This document shows, piece after piece, positions 39,331 to 48,818 of a DNA stretch of 64,000 nt. Position 1 is the first letter of the stretch. Every line of letters begins with the position of its first letter. The notes under the pieces are model-generated. The model was not told the origin of the DNA. It did not search any database and was given only the letters and a program-made list of their open reading frames with translations. Made by a program: the position numbers and the translations under genes. The DNA lies in the IMG/VR virus record IMGVR_UViG_3300024308_000018, positions 1 to 64,000 of that record; one strand, written 5' to 3'. The DNA comes from a virus.

Positions 39331-42300
39331 TTACTTCTTGGGCTCGTCGGCGGTGGGGCGCACGCGGATTTCCGAGAGCGTCTTGACCACGGCCTTGAGG
39401 TTGGTAATGGTGTAACCAGCTTTCTGCAACTGGGACAGCACGCGCTTGGCTTCCGTGGGGTTAGCCACGAAGTTGATCGCCATGCTTTCGTGCAGTTTCC
39501 AAGTCGCGTACTTGGCGGTGGCACCGACCGATACCTTGCCGACGAGCTTGCGCGCGTGCGGGTTGGTCTTCAGGTCGATCATCACGCGCATACGGTCACG
39601 CATGAAGGACGGATATGCCTTCAGGATGTTGGGCTTCTGGTTGTCGATGTGGCGCGTGCGGAAGAACTCGATAACTTCGTTCTTCAGTTTGTACGCAACC
39701 GGGTAGAGGAACTTCGAACGGCCAGACTCGCTGAACACGTTCTGGATCTCTTCCAGTCGCTTGGCACTTGCCTTGTCGAACGGGCCTTCACCGAACACTG
39801 AATCCAAGTAATCAAGGTGAGCGTAGAAGTCCTTGATATACAGGGAGTCGGCATAGACGTACTCGCCGAACACTTTGAACCCGAAGCTCTTGACCAGTTC
39901 CTTGTAGTCACTGTCGCTGGTGTTCACGTAGATAGCCAGCAGGCCGTTATACACGGTCGGGTAAACTTCGATGCTCTTGTCGGGAGCGGCAGCGGCAGCT
40001 TTCGGGGTACGCGTGCGCGGAACCTTGTTGCCCGCAACGTCGACGTCCTTGCCAGTAGGCATAACGATCTTGCCTTCGGTGTCGGTGTCGCTGAGTACAG
40101 GCAGACCCGAGTTGATGGCCTTGCCCTCCTTGACGTTCTGCTTGCGAGTACCGCTGGCCTTCGCGCCTTCGGTTGCAACTTCGGCCCCTTCGCGGATCTG
40201 TTTGTCGATGTCGCGTTGGATTGCTTCTTCTTGCTTCCGACGTTTGTCCTCGGCCTTGGTGATTGCATCCTCGACTTCGGAGTCGCGCTTGGTCTTCGGC
40301 ACGGGCTTGACTCCGCCCTTGCTTCCCTTGGCGAACACGCTGCTACGCAGTACCGGATCCTTGATGGCGTTGACCGACACGTGGACACGACCTACCCCGA
40401 CAATGCGCTCACTGCCATCCTGATACTGCACTCGGACGGTGGTGAACGTCGGGTCAGCTTGACGCCGCTCGACGTCTGCGAACTTCTCGTCGTTGACCTT
40501 GCCAATACCGACGATGATACCGTTGCCCCATTCGGTGTGAACCGGAACCCCGTCAAACAACTTGCGGTGCTCTGCCTTGTTGTCGTTGTACGGAACCTTG
40601 GAGCCGCGCGACTTGTAGTAGTCACGGAACGATACCAGACCAAAGCCCCAGCGGTCGTGGATGCGTTGGTTCGGAACATACGGCACGTTGTCCAGCATGC
40701 GATAGCCAGCAGCAGGATCAACAGGCGCACCTTCAATGACGTGCATCGCGGACGCAGTTGACAGGCGCATCTCTGCGAACTCTGCGGCGTCGATAGCACT
40801 CAGGTTTGCCTTGGCGACGAAGTGTTGCAGGCTCTCGTCTTCCGGATCCATGTAGGTGTCGAAGTTGATCCACTTACCAGTCTTATCCAGAATGGTTTCG
40901 GCGTTGTAGGGCGGCTCTTGCATTGCTGCCCACTTCTTCACCTCGTCGTAGCGTGGGTTGCCCGCTTCGTCCCAGATGGTGGTCTTCACATCCTTGGCCG
41001 TCACACGCGCTACCTTCAGCACCTCCATCGTGTTGTTGGTCATCACCCAGTCGATGAAGATTACTTCACGCTTCATGTCACCCGGCTTTCCGTTCTCGTC
41101 GAAGATTGCGGAGTTGAAGTCCGGACGCATGATACGTGCATGCGACTGGCGAACGCGACCCGGTGACCACGGAGTGTCACAGCGGATAATGCGCGAACCG
41201 ATCTGCATGTTGTAGCCTTCAGTGATCCGCTGCTCGTTCGCCACCAGAATGCGGGCTTCAGAGTTGTTGCGGAACTGTTCGACCAGCTCTTTGGTGTCGG
41301 CACCTTTGCCCAGACGGATGGCGTAACGCGCCAGCTTCGGAGCGAGCTTCTTGAGCGACTTGATCACGGAATCGCCGGAGCGGGTGTATTCGCACAGCAC
41401 GATAACCTTGCCCGTGTCTTCCGGTTTCCAGTATTCCAGATCCTTGTCCGGAGTGACGTTGGATTCCGGCAGGCGGAAACGTTGCGGCGTACCCTGCTTC
41501 TGCTTACGTGCCAGATAGCGCTTGCCCTGATACACGCACAGGTCGAGTTCGAACGGACGGCAGCCCGCTTTCCACTCAAACATCTGGTGCATCTGTGCGA
41601 TCTCTTCGCCGTCATCATTGCGCTGCGGCTTGGCAGGCTCGATGAAGTTGGGCTGGACTTCGAAGTGCTTCTTGATCCGCTCGACAATCTTGTGCATCTT
41701 GACGGGGATGAAGTCTTTCACGCCCTGCTCTTTGAAGATCTCGACAGCTTCTGGGTCACCCATCGGGTCAGACAGGATCATTTCCATGCGCTGCCAGTAT
41801 TGGCGCAGCTTCACGGACGACGCAATCATCGAGCCGATAGAGTCAGCCGCTTCTTCCTCTTCTTCGAGCACTGCATCTTCATCAGCCAGCTCGTCGTCTT
41901 CGGATTCCGCGTCCTCGTCTTTCTTGACCGGGCCCTTGCGCTTGATCTCGGCCATCACCTCTTCGACCAACGCAGCGTACACAGCGTCATAGGCAATCTT
42001 GTGCAGGCCGGAGTGCGGCACGCTCGGATCGTCGATGTCGAAGTGCAGGAAGGTCTCGATAGGGTTGGGCAGCATGAACGCCCACTCTTTCCGCTTGTAC
42101 GATGCCATCGTTGCATAGTTGCTGAAGCGACCACGCATTGCGGCAACGCGCTTGTTGAACAGGTCAACAGCGTCCAGAGTTACAGCGCCATCACCGTTGG
42201 AGCGGGAGGCGTCTTCGATGTCCTGACCGTCGCCGAAGATACCCGGCGTGAACATTGCGGCTTGACCAACAACGTCAGACACCTTGTCGGGCACCAGAGT

Positions 42301-45300
42301 ACCGGTAGCCAGACGCTTGAACTTGACAGTGGATTGCAGGAACATCTGCTTGATAGCAGCGTGCACGCCGGAGCCAGAGTTCTTGACGCGGTGCGATTCG
42401 TCGAGGATCACGTAGTTGAACTTGTAGCGACGCAGGAATTCAGTCTGCGCCATGATAGTCACGCGCTCGCCACCGATGTCGGCATCGAAGCGGCCATGGT
42501 GGTTGGCGATGAACGTATCGGCGAACACGAAAATGGTGTTGACCGGAGCGTTGGACAGCAACTCCTGAATGCGCTCAAGGCCGTGCTCTTTCACGGTCTC
42601 GTTGGTGATCGGAACCACGTTCCAGTCGTGAGTGACCAGCAGCAAGTCTTCGCACCAGTTGGCGACCAGACCCTTCGGCGCGATTACCGCAGGTTTAATC
42701 GGCTCGTCCATGATCGACGCACACCACAGAATGTCGTGCAGGCCGAGGATGGTCTTACCGCCACCCGGATGGATGTCGAGCGTCGCGTAGGGCGGCGGCA
42801 CTTTCTTCGACAGCTGAGTCTGCGCCTTGAACTGGTGCGGCATCAGCGTGAAGTCGTGCGTACCTGCAATCTTCAGCGACTCTTCGCTCACGCTATCGTC
42901 AGGCTGGTTGGCCTCAACGTGGGCTTCGACGGCCTCGAAGTAACGGCGGGTGTCGGGAATCGCATGACCGAACATGAACGCGGTCGGCAGCACTGCACGC
43001 ATCAGGAAGCCGGACGGCATCAGGTTGGTTTCGTACAGGGCGCTGAACACTTTCTTCCGGTCGGCGTCGAACACAGCACGCGACATCGCAACCAGCAACG
43101 CACCGCCCAGATAACCACGCAGGTTACCCATGGTATGCAGGCCGGACTTCGACGGGCTGTCGATGAAGCGCCAGTCGTTCACGATCTCAGTGCTTTGACC
43201 CTGACGTTCCCAGAAGCCACGCAGGCGGCCACCGCGATACGAATCACGGGCGTCTTCGATTGCCAGCAGGACGCGGTACATTGCGATCTCGCCATCGTTC
43301 GCCAGACGGCCTTGCGCGGAGTACATGCCAGCGTCGATATAGTTGGCGGGCTCGGCTTCGGGATCGTGCTCCTGAGTGTACGCCATCTGGATCGCTTTCG
43401 CTTGGTTGTTGATTTCCTCGAAGGAGGGAACCAGACCCTTCTGCTGCATCCAGTCGTAGGTGCGGACGATCATGCACGCGGCATAACGCAGCATGTGCGG
43501 GCTACGGGCAGACTTCAGATCGTTCCAGTTGTTATTGTTGTAGCCAGCGTGCGGCACAGCAAACTCGTACTTGGTGCCGATACTAGCGGACATCGCGCTG
43601 ACCACGCGGTCGGTCACAGCACCTACCAGCATCAAGCGCTCGTTGGTTGCGTTGTAGCGCAGGAACTGGCCGAGTACGCGGGAGCCAGTGCGGATGTTCG
43701 GCGCTTCGCCTTCGGCTGCAAAGTTGAAGCCCAAGCTATCACCGATTTCCAGATCGGCAGCGGGTACTGCGCCGCTCTCCTGAATGGAGTCGAAGTTCAG
43801 GAAGTCCGCAGAGGTCTGGATAACCAAACCGGAAGTCGGATCCGTACCAACGACAACGTTGGAGAAGCGGTTGGCCTTGGCGCTGAAGTCGTTGTGCAGC
43901 GACGCGATGTTGACAGTGGTCTCACCGTTGACGCGCTCCAAATCGAGTTCCAGCACCTTGCGGTACTCGGTGCTCAAGTGGCCGACGGGGATGCCGTGCT
44001 CGTACAGAGTGCTCATGCCGTCGGCAAGTGCGGATTCTGCTTTCGCTACGACTTCGAGGTCGATGTCTTGGGTACGCGGGTACACGACCAGCGCGCCGTT
44101 GCTGCTGACTGCTACGCCCTTGTCATCGCCGATGGAGTCGGAGATGGGGAAGCCCAGCTTTTTGCGCATGTCGTTCAGGCGCTTGATCTCGGTGCTCGAA
44201 GTCAGGCAGCGCGGAACGTTGCTGCGGCTACCAGTGCGAGAACCGGACAGGCGGAAGAAGCCTTGGCACCAGCGGTTGAACCAACGAGCAAGCAGCAGCT
44301 CGGCCGCAGAGTGATCGTCGTTCTGGATGATGTAGTCGACCACAGGGTTCGGCAGGTGCAGGGTGTAACCCACGTGCACTACGAAACCGCAGTATGGCAA
44401 CATCGCATCGTGCATGGAAGCCATGCTACCAGCGTTGGTGCTACCGCTCAAGAGCGCGGCGGCGCGGGCGGTGTGTGCTTCAGCCAGTACACGACGCACG
44501 GTGAACTTGAACATCGGGCCGAGGTTAACGCGCACGGGATCAGGCACGAAGCGCGACGGGAAGAACACGGTGTTACCGATGGCTTCCTTGACGCCGGGGA
44601 TTTTCTGCAACGCAGCATTCAGCACGCTGAAGTTGGTGTCGAGATCGAAGTGCACAGTCTTCGACTTCAGGTTGGCCTTGGAGGGCACGTCGCCGAAGAA
44701 GAACTTGTGGAACGCCAGCGCTGCCTTGTGCACCGCTTGCCCGAACTCGGACTGCATGCCGCCGAAGTAGAAGTCACGGAACTCCTTGCTGGCTGATGTG
44801 TCGTCGGGCTTGCCAGACTTCTCGAACTCGGGCGAGCTGCCGTTGTACTGGAAGTAGGGGTCAATACCGGAGCCAACTTCGGAAACCAGCGAGTCGTTGC
44901 GGTAGGTCTGAAACGCGTTCCAGTAACCTTCGTTGGTGCCCGCAATCTTCACAACTTGCAATTCGTAGCCGTCGTTCCCGCGCTTGATTACCAAGTCGCT
45001 GGTGTTCGACATTGCCGCAGTGATCATGCCGCGAGTGGCGGACGTAATCATGGGCGTGCCGCTCTGCATCTTGGCGAGTACGGAGCCGCAGCTGGATTCG
45101 AACACTTGGGAAATCAGGGCAGCCGCACGACCGTTAGTGCCACGCATCTTTTCGAAGATCAGGGTGTTGCTGATCTCGACACTATTACGCATCAGCGCAG
45201 ATAAGAAGGACTGATACAGCTTGATGCGAACGTTCAAGGTGATCAGAGACTCAGCGAACGGGCCGTATTGGTCGGGACGCGGAGTGTTAGCCACGTCGCG

Positions 45301-45480
45301 CGTTGCCTTGGTCAGGCGATCAGGCGGAAACAGCGCATTGGAGAATACGGTTTCGTACTTCGGGTCGAGCGGGCGCGCCGTCAGCTCTGCCCCAATCTGA
45401 GCGCGCAGCTGGCTGGCTACGCCACCCGTTTCCTTGGGCGCTGCCGACTCAGATTGGAAGACGTTGAAGGGATATTGCAT
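39331..45480 (-). CDS. Giant SNF2-type helicase (2049 residues)
   Basis: 2049 residues from the ATG at 45480, three bases after the previous gene. Residues 1-~890 are a large unknown N-terminal region with no methyltransferase signature seen. A SNF2/SF2 ATPase core follows: Walker A 'HPGGGKT' near 905, 'PKGLVANWCEDLL' (motif Ia), DESH near 1024, 'LATGTLVP' (motif III); then an acidic insert (DEEEEEAADS), and the second RecA domain with 'GKVIVLCEYTRSGDSV' and motif VI 'QSHARIMRPD' near 1447. Near 1650 'VHTEWGNGIIVGIGKV' looks like an SH3-type fold. The tail holds charged linkers and a small domain. Remodels DNA-protein complexes or unwinds DNA. Possibly virion-packaged, as is known for some giant phage helicases; unproven. 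Confidence 0.8.
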   Translation of the reverse strand: MQYPFNVFQSESAAPKETGGVASQLRAQIGAELTARPLDPKYETVFSNALFPPDRLTKATRDVANTPRPDQYGPFAESLITLNVRIKLYQSFLSALMRNSVEISNTLIFEKMRGTNGRAAALISQVFESSCGSVLAKMQSGTPMITSATRGMITAAMSNTSDLVIKRGNDGYELQVVKIAGTNEGYWNAFQTYRNDSLVSEVGSGIDPYFQYNGSSPEFEKSGKPDDTSASKEFRDFYFGGMQSEFGQAVHKAALAFHKFFFGDVPSKANLKSKTVHFDLDTNFSVLNAALQKIPGVKEAIGNTVFFPSRFVPDPVRVNLGPMFKFTVRRVLAEAHTARAAALLSGSTNAGSMASMHDAMLPYCGFVVHVGYTLHLPNPVVDYIIQNDDHSAAELLLARWFNRWCQGFFRLSGSRTGSRSNVPRCLTSSTEIKRLNDMRKKLGFPISDSIGDDKGVAVSSNGALVVYPRTQDIDLEVVAKAESALADGMSTLYEHGIPVGHLSTEYRKVLELDLERVNGETTVNIASLHNDFSAKANRFSNVVVGTDPTSGLVIQTSADFLNFDSIQESGAVPAADLEIGDSLGFNFAAEGEAPNIRTGSRVLGQFLRYNATNERLMLVGAVTDRVVSAMSASIGTKYEFAVPHAGYNNNNWNDLKSARSPHMLRYAACMIVRTYDWMQQKGLVPSFEEINNQAKAIQMAYTQEHDPEAEPANYIDAGMYSAQGRLANDGEIAMYRVLLAIEDARDSYRGGRLRGFWERQGQSTEIVNDWRFIDSPSKSGLHTMGNLRGYLGGALLVAMSRAVFDADRKKVFSALYETNLMPSGFLMRAVLPTAFMFGHAIPDTRRYFEAVEAHVEANQPDDSVSEESLKIAGTHDFTLMPHQFKAQTQLSKKVPPPYATLDIHPGGGKTILGLHDILWCASIMDEPIKPAVIAPKGLVANWCEDLLLVTHDWNVVPITNETVKEHGLERIQELLSNAPVNTIFVFADTFIANHHGRFDADIGGERVTIMAQTEFLRRYKFNYVILDESHRVKNSGSGVHAAIKQMFLQSTVKFKRLATGTLVPDKVSDVVGQAAMFTPGIFGDGQDIEDASRSNGDGAVTLDAVDLFNKRVAAMRGRFSNYATMASYKRKEWAFMLPNPIETFLHFDIDDPSVPHSGLHKIAYDAVYAALVEEVMAEIKRKGPVKKDEDAESEDDELADEDAVLEEEEEAADSIGSMIASSVKLRQYWQRMEMILSDPMGDPEAVEIFKEQGVKDFIPVKMHKIVERIKKHFEVQPNFIEPAKPQRNDDGEEIAQMHQMFEWKAGCRPFELDLCVYQGKRYLARKQKQGTPQRFRLPESNVTPDKDLEYWKPEDTGKVIVLCEYTRSGDSVIKSLKKLAPKLARYAIRLGKGADTKELVEQFRNNSEARILVANEQRITEGYNMQIGSRIIRCDTPWSPGRVRQSHARIMRPDFNSAIFDENGKPGDMKREVIFIDWVMTNNTMEVLKVARVTAKDVKTTIWDEAGNPRYDEVKKWAAMQEPPYNAETILDKTGKWINFDTYMDPEDESLQHFVAKANLSAIDAAEFAEMRLSTASAMHVIEGAPVDPAAGYRMLDNVPYVPNQRIHDRWGFGLVSFRDYYKSRGSKVPYNDNKAEHRKLFDGVPVHTEWGNGIIVGIGKVNDEKFADVERRQADPTFTTVRVQYQDGSERIVGVGRVHVSVNAIKDPVLRSSVFAKGSKGGVKPVPKTKRDSEVEDAITKAEDKRRKQEEAIQRDIDKQIREGAEVATEGAKASGTRKQNVKEGKAINSGLPVLSDTDTEGKIVMPTGKDVDVAGNKVPRTRTPKAAAAAPDKSIEVYPTVYNGLLAIYVNTSDSDYKELVKSFGFKVFGEYVYADSLYIKDFYAHLDYLDSVFGEGPFDKASAKRLEEIQNVFSESGRSKFLYPVAYKLKNEVIEFFRTRHIDNQKPNILKAYPSFMRDRMRVMIDLKTNPHARKLVGKVSVGATAKYATWKLHESMAINFVANPTEAKRVLSQLQKAGYTITNLKAVVKTLSEIRVRPTADEPKK

Positions 45481-45483
45481 CGC

Positions 45484-46008
45484 TTACTTTCCTCGTCCGG
45501 TGTTGGAGATTTCGACCCAGAGGGGCCGCGTGACTTTCGTTACAGCGATAAGGGCGCGAGCCAGTCCCGCTGCCTCTTCAGGCTTCAGGTTCTGGAACAG
45601 GACAGGATCGTCATAAACGATTTCGGCCTGTGCCACACCGCGCAGCTTCTCGCGGTAGTAGGTGTCAAAGCTCTGCACCTCAGACTGGTTGAGGCTGCTG
45701 ACTTCTGCGCTCTCGGCATCTTTGGTTACCGCGTTGCGCATCCCGATCAGGATGGACGACAGCTTGATAACGAGGGCAACAGGGTCTTCCTTCTCTTCAG
45801 GCGAGATGATACCGGACGCGAGCAGCGCTTCAACGTTGGAGTCGTAAGCGAACGGGTCAGTAGAGCCTTCAGGTTCCGCAACTTCGTCAGCGGAATGTGA
45901 CTGAATCTTGAACCCATCATGCGACAGGATAGAGCGCGCATAGCTTCCAAGCGGCCCTCCATCATGTGACAGACGAGTCAACAGTTTCGTTAGATCTTTA
46001 CCTGCCAT
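45484..46008 (-). CDS. Unknown small protein
   Basis: 174 residues from the ATG at 46008, seven bases after AGGAG; a longer upstream extension lacks a good ribosome site. Helical, slightly acidic, with 'ALLASGIISPEEKEDPVALVIKLSSILIGMRNAV' (quoted in part). No motif. Just upstream of the giant helicase gene, possibly its partner. Confidence 0.7.
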   Translation of the reverse strand: MAGKDLTKLLTRLSHDGGPLGSYARSILSHDGFKIQSHSADEVAEPEGSTDPFAYDSNVEALLASGIISPEEKEDPVALVIKLSSILIGMRNAVTKDAESAEVSSLNQSEVQSFDTYYREKLRGVAQAEIVYDDPVLFQNLKPEEAAGLARALIAVTKVTRPLWVEISNTGRGK

Positions 46009-46018
46009 GAAGCAGCTC

Positions 46019-46801
46019 CTATTTTTTCGAAAGCCGCTGGGCGGCCATGCGGAAGAAATCTGAAATCTTACGGTGGTCAATATAAACTACCGTTTTCGGA
46101 TAGATGCGCGTGCGGAACACAAGGACGTTGCCTTCAGCGCGTGCGACCGAGATGTCAGGCACGACCTCTACCCAGCGACTTGGCATTTGCGTAAGCTCGT
46201 CAACACTGGGCCACTTGGCATTACGCAGCGCCGGAATGTCGGTGGGCGACAGCAGCTTGCTTGGCACCGAGACTTTCGACAGCCAATGCTGAGAACGCAG
46301 TTTAAGTGCAGCAGCCATGTCAGCAGGCTTCGGCCCTTTGCGTCGCAGCACCAGCGAGTAATAGACGTCGACGTACTCGGGAACGTGCGCACTGATCGCC
46401 TTGTCGTAGTCGTAGTCCGGCCACAGGTTAACAGCCACCTTGGTGAAGTCGTTGAATATGCCACGCTGGCGTATGTAGGTCTCAAGGGATCTGCGCACCA
46501 GATCATCCAGCTCACGCACCGCTTTGTCCGCTGACATCTTGGCAGCAGAGAACGCGACGTTGCTGATGAACGGGCGCATCCGCTTGCTCTCAAGCGAGGC
46601 GATGAATGCCATAACAACTTCGAGCATCGCGGAGTCTGGATCGGTGTGGCGATTGTAGAGTTCGTAGCAGGTGGGCGATGCCACGAAGGTAGCCCACGCT
46701 TGCAAATGCTTCGGGTGAAGCGTAGTTGGAAAGTTCACCACGCTGCAATCGTTGTTGGCGACGCCAAGATTGCGTAGCAGCGTGCGGTTAGCAATTGACA
46801 T
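46019..46801 (-). CDS. Unknown protein
   Basis: 260 residues; the ATG at 46801 overlaps the HNH gene stop (TGATG). Mostly helical N-terminal half (MLEVVMAFIASLESKRMRPF, ELDDLVRRSLETYIRQRG), then a beta-rich C-terminal domain (WVEVVPDISVARAEGNVLVF). No recognised motif. Confidence 0.7.
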   Translation of the reverse strand: MSIANRTLLRNLGVANNDCSVVNFPTTLHPKHLQAWATFVASPTCYELYNRHTDPDSAMLEVVMAFIASLESKRMRPFISNVAFSAAKMSADKAVRELDDLVRRSLETYIRQRGIFNDFTKVAVNLWPDYDYDKAISAHVPEYVDVYYSLVLRRKGPKPADMAAALKLRSQHWLSKVSVPSKLLSPTDIPALRNAKWPSVDELTQMPSRWVEVVPDISVARAEGNVLVFRTRIYPKTVVYIDHRKISDFFRMAAQRLSKK

Positions 46802-47181
46802 CAGCGCCTCCGACGTTTGATGCCGCGCAGCAGTCTCGCCCCATTACGGTTCGAAGTCCCTATCTCATTGTTCATGTGACAGTCGATGCAGCGCAGTCGT
46901 AGGTTGTTGGGAGTGTAGGGGCCGCCGTCGGCATGTGCGATGATGTGAGCCACAGTGATTGTGGTCTGGTCTTCGCCTTTACCGCAGCGGGTGCAGCAAC
47001 GATTGTCGCGCGCCCACACGTAGGCATCGACCGCAGCCTTGACGCTTGCGGGAATCGCACGCACCAGAGTTCCGGCACGGGTACGATCCAATCCGCTGGT
47101 TGCGCCGCGCAGCCGCTGACTAACCTTGCGCGGGTGGCCGCCGAATGGGGCAGCGCGTGCCGCAATTCCACCTTTTGCCAT
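46801..47181 (-). CDS. HNH endonuclease
   Basis: 126 residues from the ATG at 47181. The HNH core is clear: 'RCCTRCG' (Cys63, Cys66), 'AHIIAHADGGPYTPNNLRLRC' (His79, His83, Asn93), and 'CIDCHMNNE' (Cys98, Cys101, His102). Zinc-binding pairs bracket the active site. Small stand-alone HNH enzymes in phages act in DNA packaging or as homing nucleases; the basic ends suit DNA binding. Not next to a terminase, so the homing option stands. Confidence 0.85.
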   Translation of the reverse strand: MAKGGIAARAAPFGGHPRKVSQRLRGATSGLDRTRAGTLVRAIPASVKAAVDAYVWARDNRCCTRCGKGEDQTTITVAHIIAHADGGPYTPNNLRLRCIDCHMNNEIGTSNRNGARLLRGIKRRRR

Positions 47182-47958
47182 TTAGCCTCCAAGTACAGTC
47201 TGCGATTTGTCGAGCGAGTTTTCGTAAGAGCGCTGCATGCTGGTAGCAGCACTTGAAAACAGCTGATCCACTTTTGGCTTTAACGCGGCAGCCTGCTGGG
47301 GGTCAAGGTGGGAAGCGTGCAATCGGACTACGGCCTGATAGAGGTCGACCGTATCCTGCGAGATAGATTGCATCATTGGCGCAAGCACCTCGTCGTTCAA
47401 CAGCGAGCCCATGGCGCCAACGTCACGCAGCGCCCGCATGTCGGCAATCACTTCACGAATCTGGTTGTACGTCTGCATGAGCGGGTACACTTCGCGCCCG
47501 TTCTTGTTCCGTGTGATGTTGTCTTCCAGAATGTTCGCAATGTCCACCAGCTTGTCAAACATGTGGCGATACTGGGCAAGCTGCTCAGCGTCTTCACTGT
47601 TGTTGACCGGAATGCGTTCAATGACGGCTTCCGCTTCAGCCTTCAGCCTCTCCAATTCATCGCGGCGCTCGCTTGCCGAAGACGACGCGGTAATCTTGGC
47701 GATGGCCTTTTTGGTTGTAACCTTCTTCTTTACAGTTTCAGGTTCAACGTTTGCGGACTTGCGACGTTTGGGTTTGCGCTTAGGCATCGCCTCGTCGTCA
47801 GCTGGACGCTTCCGCTTGCGGTTCGGGGCGAACTCGTCGGCAACGCTCAGCTTCTTTTTCTTTTTGACACGCAGTGGCTTGGCGTCTTCCGCCTCGGGCT
47901 TACGCTTTTTTACCACGCGTTTCTTTTTGGCAAGTGCACCAAGTTCCACTTCGATCAT
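47182..47958 (-). CDS. Unknown protein with polybasic N-terminus
   Basis: 258 residues from the ATG at 47958. Residues ~10-75 are extremely Lys/Arg-rich (KKKRVVKKRKPEAEDAKP, VKKKKKLSVADEF, NRKRKRPADDEAMPKRKPKR), then an unstructured link and a ~180-residue helical body. The basic patches resemble nuclear-localisation-like or DNA-binding segments. First gene of the operon that ends with the giant helicase. Function unknown; DNA compaction or protein docking are options. Confidence 0.7.
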   Translation of the reverse strand: MIEVELGALAKKKRVVKKRKPEAEDAKPLRVKKKKKLSVADEFAPNRKRKRPADDEAMPKRKPKRRKSANVEPETVKKKVTTKKAIAKITASSSASERRDELERLKAEAEAVIERIPVNNSEDAEQLAQYRHMFDKLVDIANILEDNITRNKNGREVYPLMQTYNQIREVIADMRALRDVGAMGSLLNDEVLAPMMQSISQDTVDLYQAVVRLHASHLDPQQAAALKPKVDQLFSSAATSMQRSYENSLDKSQTVLGG

Positions 47959-47971
47959 GGCAGGATCCTCG

Positions 47972-47991
47972 AAGGGGGCCGAAGCCCCCTT
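47972..47991 (-). terminator. Intrinsic terminator
   Basis: Minus strand AAGGGGGC-TTCG-GCCCCCTT, a perfect 8-bp stem with UUCG loop, after the 48001 gene. No long U-tract. Confidence 0.75.
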
Positions 47992-48000
47992 GTTGATTGG

Positions 48001-48804
48001 TTACGCGAAGGCGTGACCTTTGATGATTTCGGACAGCTTCTTGAAATACTCGGGAGCGTGACCGAACACACGACGGTAGTAGTCGAGCAGAGTCTTGCTG
48101 CTGTTGGCGGCAGCGCTCTCGCTCAGGTGCACGTCGGGGTACTTGATGTTGTCGCTGGGCAGTACCGCGATCACCGCTTCACGGCTCACGCTGAACACTT
48201 CGCCGTCCATGCTCTGAACAGCCAGCGCTTCTTGCCCGTCAGCGGACTTGCTCACGTAGGCGATGAAGCCAACGTCGACTTGCTTGTCGTCGCGCACGAA
48301 GGACACGATGTCGGAACCTTCAGCAGCGGACAGACTGGCAGCGAAGTTGGCGCACGCTTTACGCAGGATCGGGTCGCGGCCGATTTCAACAGCGATGTCG
48401 CTGGAGCAGGACTGCATCATATCCGCGAGTTCGGCCGGGTCTTCGCTCACGCTACGCACCAGCATTTGCTGATCGCCGGAGCTACGCAGAGCCCACAACT
48501 TCTCGTTGGCATCCATGAACATGTTGGAGGACAGCGCGGTCATGTTGCCAGCAGCGGTAGCAGGCAGCACTTCGTGGGCCGGGGCCATCATGGCACGGAA
48601 GATCGCTTCGTTGGCGCCACGCTCTTCCATCATTACGACAGAGCCGGGAATGGTGGACATGCGGTGGCCGCTGGCAGCAGACAGAGCAACCAGCATCTCG
48701 TCGGCGGACGACATGGAGGCAATGCCCTGCACGGTAGCGATCACGCTAACGATGTTGGAAGAGGAATGAGCAACTTCGGTATTCTTGATTTGAGCAGACA
48801 GCAT
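48001..48804 (-). CDS. Unknown protein, Ser/Met-rich
   Basis: 267 residues from the ATG at 48804. Starts with a small-residue-rich helical region (VIATVQGIASMSSADEMLVAL, ATAAGNMTALSSNMFMDANE), then a small beta domain (VGFIAYVSKSADGQEALAVQ) and a helical end. No family recognised. Last gene of a group of virion-like genes; possibly structural. Confidence 0.65.
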   Translation of the reverse strand: MLSAQIKNTEVAHSSSNIVSVIATVQGIASMSSADEMLVALSAASGHRMSTIPGSVVMMEERGANEAIFRAMMAPAHEVLPATAAGNMTALSSNMFMDANEKLWALRSSGDQQMLVRSVSEDPAELADMMQSCSSDIAVEIGRDPILRKACANFAASLSAAEGSDIVSFVRDDKQVDVGFIAYVSKSADGQEALAVQSMDGEVFSVSREAVIAVLPSDNIKYPDVHLSESAAANSSKTLLDYYRRVFGHAPEYFKKLSEIIKGHAFA

Positions 48805-48818
48805 GGCTGTTCTCCTAG

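Noticed and set aside
41482-44796. A 1104-codon open frame on the plus strand
   Set aside because: Antisense shadow of the 2049-residue helicase, with an atypical His/Val/Gln/Arg-rich composition and no domain.
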